Positions 33,950 to 39,756 of a stretch of 39,756 nucleotides of DNA are shown piece after piece. The translations under genes and the position numbers were made by a program. Every line of letters begins with the position of its first letter. Positions within the stretch are counted from its first letter, which is position 1. The stretch comes from Saprospiraceae bacterium (GTDB lineage Bacteria > Bacteroidota > Bacteroidia > Chitinophagales > Saprospiraceae), in contig JAHDIE010000032.1 of NCBI GenBank assembly GCA_020630955.1, positions 1-39,756 on the forward strand, in the 5' to 3' direction. The notes below the pieces were generated by a model. It was not told where the DNA came from. It worked only from the letters and a program-made list of their open reading frames with translations, and did not search any database.

Positions 33950-35902
33950 ATGCAAATGAACAAAACCAAATCGGATAAGAGAATCAAAAGATATCCTGCT
34001 AGTTTAGAGTATCAGGTGAAGTCATTTGAAAAGATCCCAGTAGAGATATTTGAAACTGCAAAACACGGAAGTGAGCATGTAGCAAAAATGATTTCTCATG
34101 CTATTATTGGCAAGCAACAAAAAGGAGAGCATTTGGTGCTTGGTCTAGCAACTGGTTCTTCTCCATTGAGAGTGTATGCTGAGTTGATTAGATTACATAA
34201 AGAGGAAAATTTAAGTTTTCACAATGTCTTCACTTTTAATCTGGATGAATATTATCCATTAGACCCAAAAAGAACAGAGAGTTATCATCACTTTATGTTT
34301 CACTTTCTCTTTGATCACATTGATATACCTGAAGAGAATATTCACATACCAAAAGGAGATTTAAAGCTTTCAGAAGTAGGTAAATATTGTAATGAATATG
34401 AAAAGAAAATAAATCTTTTAGGGGGCATAGATATTCAGTTGCTTGGAATTGGTAGATCTGGCCATATTGGTTTTAATGAACCGGGTAGTGAAATTAATTC
34501 AACTACCCGATTAGTACGACTTGATAATATTACAAGAGTAGATGCTAAAAGTGATTTCGGAGGCCAAGACCATGTTCCTTATGAAGCAATAACAATGGGG
34601 GTTAAAACAATCCTTGCTGCCAAAGAGATTTATATAATGGCATGGGGGCAACACAAGTCAGAAATTGTTAAAGCAGCCATTGAAAATAAACCCACAGCAG
34701 CAATTCCAGCTACTTTCCTTCAAGAACATGCTCATGTTAAGTTCTATTTAGATACTGCCGCAGCTGAAAATTTGACAAGAGTTGAAACACCATGGAAAGT
34801 AGGATCCTGCACTTGGGATGAAGATTTGATATGTAAGGCTGTAGTTTGGCTTTCGTCCCAGTGCAAAAAACCAATTTTAAAATTAACGGACAAAGATTAT
34901 AATGAGTGGGGATTAAGTGAATTGCTGCTTAAAGAAAAAAACTATTATCTATTAAATATAAAGATATTCAATCGGCTCCAACATACCATTACAGGTTGGC
35001 CTGGAGGAAAACCAAATACAGACGATACAAATCGGCCTGAAAGAGCCTTGCCTGAGAAAAAGCGTGTATTGATTTTTAGTCCTCATCCTGATGATGATGT
35101 AATTTCTATGGGAGGAACTTTTTTAAGATTGGTGGAGCAAGGACACGATGTCCATGTTGCTTATCAGGTGTCAGGTAATAATGCTGTCCATGATCATGAT
35201 GCACAAAAGTTTTTAGAATTTTTTGAAGACTACTACAAAACATTGGGCGGAGACCCAAAAGAGTTAAAGGAATTTAAAAAACTGAAGACCTTTATGAAGA
35301 GTCGAAGTTTTTATAAAAACACAAACCAAGTAAATCAAGTTAAGGGACTTATTAGAAGAGGAGAAGCAAGAGCTGCCGCAAGATTTTGTGGTTTAAAGGA
35401 ATCGCAGATCCACTTTATGGATATGCCTTTTTACGATAAAGGTGAAGGAAATAAACGTAGCCTTTCTCAAAAAGATGTTAATATGACCATTAAGTTGCTG
35501 AATGATTTGAAACCTCACCAGGTATTTGCGGCTGGTGATTTGGCTGATCCACATGGTACGCATCGCCTTTGTCTTGATGCTGTCATTGAAGCATTGACAA
35601 AATTGAAAAAAGAAAAATGGGTTAAGAAGTGCTGGCTTTGGTTATATAGAGGTGCCTGGCAAGAATTTCAAATTGATGAAATTCAAATGGTTGTGCCGCT
35701 TAGTCCACTGCAATTATTGAAAAAGCGAAATGCAATTTATATGCATCAAACTCAAAAAGATAGACCTCCATTTCCAGGAAAAGATGATAGAGAGTTTTGG
35801 CAAAGAAGCGAAGATAGGAATCGAAATACCGCTAAAATGTATAGAGATCTCGGTTTTGCTGAATATGAAGCAATGGAGGCATTTAGAAGATGGATATTTT
35901 GA
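33950..35902 (+). CDS. nagB: Glucosamine-6-phosphate deaminase fused to a PIG-L deacetylase-like domain
   Basis: A 650-residue two-domain protein of the long NagB form found in Bacteroidota. NagB converts glucosamine-6-phosphate to fructose-6-phosphate and ammonia. Residues of about 28-290 hold LGLATGSSPLRVYAEL, FTFNLDEYYPL (Asp99, the base equal to E. coli Asp72) and LGIGRSGHIGFNEPGS with His172 and Glu177. Where E. coli has Asp141, Ser170 stands here. Residues of about 368-640 are PIG-L/LmbE-like: zinc motif FSPHPDDDVISMGG and a distal DPHGTHRLC, both intact, so an N-deacetylase activity is possible. It is controlled most likely by the divergent LacI regulator. Start 33950 or 33956. Confidence 0.92.
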   Translation: MQMNKTKSDKRIKRYPASLEYQVKSFEKIPVEIFETAKHGSEHVAKMISHAIIGKQQKGEHLVLGLATGSSPLRVYAELIRLHKEENLSFHNVFTFNLDEYYPLDPKRTESYHHFMFHFLFDHIDIPEENIHIPKGDLKLSEVGKYCNEYEKKINLLGGIDIQLLGIGRSGHIGFNEPGSEINSTTRLVRLDNITRVDAKSDFGGQDHVPYEAITMGVKTILAAKEIYIMAWGQHKSEIVKAAIENKPTAAIPATFLQEHAHVKFYLDTAAAENLTRVETPWKVGSCTWDEDLICKAVVWLSSQCKKPILKLTDKDYNEWGLSELLLKEKNYYLLNIKIFNRLQHTITGWPGGKPNTDDTNRPERALPEKKRVLIFSPHPDDDVISMGGTFLRLVEQGHDVHVAYQVSGNNAVHDHDAQKFLEFFEDYYKTLGGDPKELKEFKKLKTFMKSRSFYKNTNQVNQVKGLIRRGEARAAARFCGLKESQIHFMDMPFYDKGEGNKRSLSQKDVNMTIKLLNDLKPHQVFAAGDLADPHGTHRLCLDAVIEALTKLKKEKWVKKCWLWLYRGAWQEFQIDEIQMVVPLSPLQLLKKRNAIYMHQTQKDRPPFPGKDDREFWQRSEDRNRNTAKMYRDLGFAEYEAMEAFRRWIF

Positions 35903-36085
35903 TATCTATGATTATTAAAATTTAGAAAGCAGGGGATTATTTAAAGCCTCAAAAAAACAATTTTATAATCCAAAAAGAAGGACACTTCCTACTCCTAATG
36001 CAACATTCAATTACTGTTTCATGGGCTAAATATGTTACTAGTTGAGATTAAATATGATTAACTTTAATTTCTAATAGTAAGCTTA

Positions 36086-37189
36086 ATGGAGTTGGATGCT
36101 CAACAAAGTGTTGTTTTGTTTTATGGATTTTGGCAGATGGTTGTCTGTCTTTTTGCATTCATAGCACTGTTTGGAATTTGGTATCACATCGGACGAAAAC
36201 AAAATGATGTCGGACAGGTTTGGTTAGCGCTTTCTGTATTGTGCTGGAGTGTTTCTGGAGCTCTGGATGTGGTCTTTGTTTTAAATTTAAATGAGATAGG
36301 GGATTACGCAGTGTACAGTAGTGGAAGCAGGAGCATATTATCCTTAATGAATAGTCTGTTTATTTTGCTCGCACTGCCTTGGTTTAGATATATCCCTTCT
36401 TTGCTTCAGCCTGTTATCAAATCAAAATATTGGATTTTGATCGTTGGATTGCCTTTTGTTTTTTCATTGCTTCCAACTTTGAGTAAGATTATTACAAAAA
36501 ACCAAGAAGCCTTAATCAACGAATTAGATGTGTATTATTCAATTTTGACATTGATTGTTCTTGGTTGGGTTCTTTGGGAATCCTTTATCAAAAGGCGTTT
36601 ATCTATTCTTGCCATACTAAGTGTTTCTTGTATAGTATTCATTTTTGCTGCACAGATTTTTAAGTTGTCAGATAATGCACTATATCAATTAATGTTTTCC
36701 GCAATATTCAAGACCAACCTAATTATGATATTTTTTGCTTTGGCATTAAGTTGGGTTAAAGATCTAACAGATAAAATTATAGCTAATCCCTTGCAAGTCA
36801 AACTAAGTATGAGTATAAAAAAATTGGCAAATGGGAAATTTACACACCTTGTTAGTTTTAATGGATTATTTGAAGAGAATAAAGAAATAGCTATTAGTCC
36901 TTCACATTACCAATTATTGAAAAAATTTGTTGATAAAAGAAAATCAAATCAAGGAGGTTGGTTAGAGATCAAACCAAAAAATGCTCAAAAAATTCAGGAT
37001 TATGAAATCAAGGATTACAATGAAATCAAGCGATTGATTCATGCAATTCTAGATGGTTATTTTGGAAAATCCTCTTGGACCAAAGAGCAACATGAGATGC
37101 CATTAAAATCCATTCTTTTAGAAAAATCCACTGAAAAGGAAAGAATGATTCGATTGAGCTTACCACCGGAAAATCTCACCATAAAGTAG
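36086..37189 (+). CDS. Seven-helix membrane protein with cytosolic C-terminal domain, unknown function
   Basis: A 367-residue protein I do not recognise. Residues of about 10-32, 44-67, 83-100, 114-131, 150-165, 171-192 and 203-223 form seven probable membrane helices, with a basic loop at 168-171. The C-terminal 140 residues are soluble and mixed (VSFNGLFEENKEIAISPSHY, then LLKKFVDKR and GGWLEI); the hairpin-helix order faintly recalls the start of a winged-helix fold, but this is weak. There is no HisKA, GGDEF or HD motif. It stands alone between nagB and the AGCS gene. A signalling protein is a guess from topology. Confidence 0.7.
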   Translation: MELDAQQSVVLFYGFWQMVVCLFAFIALFGIWYHIGRKQNDVGQVWLALSVLCWSVSGALDVVFVLNLNEIGDYAVYSSGSRSILSLMNSLFILLALPWFRYIPSLLQPVIKSKYWILIVGLPFVFSLLPTLSKIITKNQEALINELDVYYSILTLIVLGWVLWESFIKRRLSILAILSVSCIVFIFAAQIFKLSDNALYQLMFSAIFKTNLIMIFFALALSWVKDLTDKIIANPLQVKLSMSIKKLANGKFTHLVSFNGLFEENKEIAISPSHYQLLKKFVDKRKSNQGGWLEIKPKNAQKIQDYEIKDYNEIKRLIHAILDGYFGKSSWTKEQHEMPLKSILLEKSTEKERMIRLSLPPENLTIK

Positions 37190-37314
37190 TTTATTTCGCT
37201 ATATGTAGCTCTTTTGTCAGTAGATAATGTTACAGACAATCACAAATTTATTCTGACAATAGCTTAAAACTTAAGATTACGATGTCATATTAGTTCCATT
37301 CAAAAAAAAATAGA

Positions 37315-38919
37315 ATGGATTTTAAGTTATTTAGGAAGTCAATTATTGTTCTTATAATAATGACTATTTCATGTTCATATTCGTTTGGACAGATCGGATC
37401 TCAGGGTTTGGATGAGAGAATCAATGATGCTTTTATGCCTATTGCTGTTTGGTGGGAAAATTTAATTTTATCAAATATTGGTTATGGTTCTTTAGAGATT
37501 CCTTTGGTTTTGATTTTGTTGATAGGTGGTGCCACTTATTTCACAGTCTATTTTGAATTTATTAATTTAAGAAAGTTTAAAACCGCCATCCAGATAGTTC
37601 GAGGTAAGTATGATTCAGCAGAGGCAAGGCCACTTCAACAAGATATTCCTGAAACCATCAAAGATGAGTCAAAAGAAGGTGAGGTAAATCATTTTCAGGC
37701 GCTGGCAACGGCAATTTCTGGAACGGTTGGATTGGGGAATATAGCAATGGTTGCTGTTGCAATATCATTGGGAGGTCCTGGTGCTACGTTCTGGATGATC
37801 GTTGCAGGATTTCTTGGAATGTCAACAAAATTTGTAGAATGTACTTTGGCAGTAAAATATAGAGAAGTAGATGGATCGGGTCGGGTATATGGTGGTCCAA
37901 TGTATTATCTAAAATCAGGATTGACTTTGCAGAACAAAAAATTACTAGGAAAGATTTTAAGTTTAATTTTTGCTGTATTATGTGTTGGTGCTTCTCTTGG
38001 TGGAGGCAATGCGTTTCAGTCTAACCAAGCTGCTGCGCAGATCATTTCAAGATTTGGTTTGGAGGGTGAGATGTCTGGAACATTGATCGGTATTACAATG
38101 GCTATTTTTGTAGCCGTCGTTATCATTGGTGGAATAAAACGAATAGCCAAAGTAACGGAAAGAGTAGTGCCTTTCATGGCAGCAATATATGTATTGAGTG
38201 CACTAGCAGTTTTGTTTATTAATTATAGCCTTGTAGATGATGCAATAATTATAATCATAAAAGAAGCATTTACTCCTAGGGCTGGAATTGTTGGAGGGAT
38301 CTCTGCGGTAATGATTCAAGGGTTTAGACGGGCCGCATTTTCAAATGAAGCAGGTGCAGGCTCTGCAGCCATTGCCCATGCTGCTGTCAAAACGAATTAT
38401 GCTGCATCTGAAGGCTTGGTCGCATTGTTAGAGCCGTTTATAGATACAGTTGTAATTTGCACCATTACCGCATTGGTTATAGTAACATTTAATATAAATG
38501 AGGTATTTGAATATGGAGATGTGCTTAATGATCAGGTATTAATTTTATCTACCGGAGAACGAATAGGAGGGGTTAATCTAACTTCCTTGGCTTTTGATGC
38601 ATCGATACCTGGCTTTTCATATCTTCTTTCAGTTGCTGTAATTCTTTTTGCGTTTTCAACCATTATTTCATGGTCTTATTATGGTCTGCAGAGCTGGAAG
38701 TTTTTATTTGGTACATCAACTGCTGCAGACTTAAGCTACAAATTTCTTTTCTTGACCTTTACCATCTTGGGAGCTGCAATATCTTTAGAAGCTGTTATCA
38801 AGTTTTCTGATGCAATGATACTTGCTTTGGTGTTTCCAAATATGATAGGAATTATTTTAATGCACAAAGAAGTAAAAGGAGAGCTCATCAAATTTCTAAA
38901 AGTAGTAAAGTCAACTTAA
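37315..38919 (+). CDS. Alanine/glycine:cation symporter (AGCS family)
   Basis: A 534-residue sodium- or proton-coupled amino-acid importer. After an N-terminal hydrophobic segment with signal-peptide character (residues of about 8-25, ending SYSFGQ), the permease core has the family signatures SGTVGLGNIAMVAVAISLGG, MSTKFVECTLAVKYRE, GRVYGGPMYYLKSGL, FRRAAFSNEAGAGSAAIAHA and YYGLQSW. About 10-11 membrane helices follow. Substrates in the family are L- or D-alanine and glycine; which one is not readable. The next gene is a DAO-type oxidoreductase, which may act on the imported amino acid. Confidence 0.95.
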   Translation: MDFKLFRKSIIVLIIMTISCSYSFGQIGSQGLDERINDAFMPIAVWWENLILSNIGYGSLEIPLVLILLIGGATYFTVYFEFINLRKFKTAIQIVRGKYDSAEARPLQQDIPETIKDESKEGEVNHFQALATAISGTVGLGNIAMVAVAISLGGPGATFWMIVAGFLGMSTKFVECTLAVKYREVDGSGRVYGGPMYYLKSGLTLQNKKLLGKILSLIFAVLCVGASLGGGNAFQSNQAAAQIISRFGLEGEMSGTLIGITMAIFVAVVIIGGIKRIAKVTERVVPFMAAIYVLSALAVLFINYSLVDDAIIIIIKEAFTPRAGIVGGISAVMIQGFRRAAFSNEAGAGSAAIAHAAVKTNYAASEGLVALLEPFIDTVVICTITALVIVTFNINEVFEYGDVLNDQVLILSTGERIGGVNLTSLAFDASIPGFSYLLSVAVILFAFSTIISWSYYGLQSWKFLFGTSTAADLSYKFLFLTFTILGAAISLEAVIKFSDAMILALVFPNMIGIILMHKEVKGELIKFLKVVKST

Positions 38920-39017
38920 GATAGAAAATAAAAATTTCTAAGCTTCTCTCATATTGCACTTAGATTATTTTGAAACCCTATCTTACAGTTTATTTATTTA
39001 AAGTGTAAAATCAAATT

Positions 39018-39756
39018 TTGAGATACAGTTATTGGGAGCATCGGGAAGTTTTTGAAGAAATAGACTTTTGTATTGTTGGCGCAGGCATTGTCGGTTCATG
39101 TACTGCTATTTTTTTGCAAGAACAATTTCCTGAGGCTAAGATATTGGTCTTGGAAAGAGGAATGTTGCCTAGAGGCGCAAGTACCAAGAATGCAGGTTTT
39201 GCTTGTTTTGGTTCCGTGAGTGAAATTCTGGATGATCATCAATCAATGACCGAAGATGAGATCATCGATCTGATCAAGATGCGCATTGATGGCTTGAATC
39301 TTTTGAAGAATTTATGCGACCCTTCTTTGATGAATTTTATTCAGTTGGGAGGATATGAGGTTTTTGATGACGCTTCCGCAAATGTCTATAAGGAAAAAAT
39401 AGAGCAGTATAATCATTTGGTAGAACGGGCTAGTGGATTAAAGCAAACTTTCAGTATGATTGAAAATAAATTTGGTTTTCAATTTGGGAGCAAGATGATT
39501 TATAATCAATATGAGGGACAACTGAATCCGGTTAAGTTATTACAACATCTACATCAAAAGTTACGAAAGGGGAATGCTCAAATATTGTTTGGTGCAGAAA
39601 TAAATTCCATAGAGGGTGGAGATGTGGTAGGTCTCACATTGGTTAATGGTGTAAAATTAAAGCCTAAGAAATTAGTGCTTTGCACCAATGCATTTAGTGC
39701 TAAATTTTTCCCACAGTTTAACCTAAAGCCTGCCAGAAATCAAGTATTGGTTTCTC
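39018..39756 (+). CDS. DAO-type FAD-dependent oxidoreductase, 3' end outside the window
   Basis: The frame runs open to the window end (about 246 residues seen). The FAD-binding loop is CIVGAGIVGSCTAIFLQE, followed by VLERGMLPRGASTKNAGFACFG, the GxS/T-rich FAD contact of the DAO (D-amino-acid oxidase/glycine oxidase) superfamily, and later KPKKLVLCTNAFSA. An in-frame stop at 39006 leaves the TTG at 39018 as the only plausible start; no ATG precedes the GAGIVG loop. It follows the AGCS symporter after 98 bases, consistent with oxidation of a small amino acid, though related enzymes act on many amines. Partial by window edge, not by mutation. Confidence 0.82.
   Translation, partial: MRYSYWEHREVFEEIDFCIVGAGIVGSCTAIFLQEQFPEAKILVLERGMLPRGASTKNAGFACFGSVSEILDDHQSMTEDEIIDLIKMRIDGLNLLKNLCDPSLMNFIQLGGYEVFDDASANVYKEKIEQYNHLVERASGLKQTFSMIENKFGFQFGSKMIYNQYEGQLNPVKLLQHLHQKLRKGNAQILFGAEINSIEGGDVVGLTLVNGVKLKPKKLVLCTNAFSAKFFPQFNLKPARNQVLVS

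Overview
The window is AT-rich, densely coded DNA from the chromosome of a member of the Bacteroidota. It shows no phage, plasmid, transposon, CRISPR, rRNA or tRNA genes. The assignment rests on several signs: boxes of the TAnnTTTG type just upstream of starts, lipoprotein signals, a Y_Y_Y/propeller histidine kinase with a LytTR regulator, a NagB fused to a PIG-L domain, the DUF4212 plus VC_2705-type symporter pair, and A-rich leaders without Shine-Dalgarno sites. Gene content resembles free-living, often marine Saprospiria/Cytophagia-like bacteria, but the class cannot be fixed from the sequence alone.

Layout. 175-3839: a surface lipoprotein, an ECF sigma factor and an anti-sigma-like protein carrying a C-terminal beta-barrel form one tightly packed operon. 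3829-8384: a flavoprotein, a two-subunit sodium:solute symporter and a secreted alpha/beta hydrolase. 8559-14806: a YbiT-like ABC-F ATPase, a small helical protein with a strong terminator, an orphan histidine kinase, a DEAD-box helicase and a 23S rRNA pseudouridine synthase (mostly ribosome and RNA housekeeping). 14898-19384: a lipoprotein sulfatase, an AAA ATPase, and a reverse-strand operon of an esterase and two lipoproteins. 19441-24024: uvrB, a HAD phosphatase fused in frame to a cystathionine gamma-synthase-type enzyme, and a LexA-like XRE/S24 repressor. 24136-27898: a divergent propeller histidine kinase and LytTR regulator. 28114-31118: lipA behind an outer-membrane-type protein gene, then a polysaccharide deacetylase. 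31280-35902: an amino-sugar locus with a sodium symporter, a LacI regulator and nagB-PIG-L. 36086-39756: a seven-helix membrane protein of unknown role, an AGCS amino-acid symporter, and the start of a DAO-type FAD oxidoreductase cut by the window edge.

The most rewarding observations are these. There is an 8-G tract inside the barrel gene of the sigma locus, where a slip of one base either way truncates the protein. There is a near-perfect 14-bp LacI-type operator with a central CG, placed just upstream of the probable nagB -7 box. The HAD and PLP enzymes are joined as two full-length domains. Exact 7-bp inverted arms lie in the leader of the histidine kinase next to the S24 repressor. A recurring TAnnTTTGCAG promoter element stands before three housekeeping genes. 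Several start codons lie so close to their -7 boxes that leaderless mRNAs are likely.
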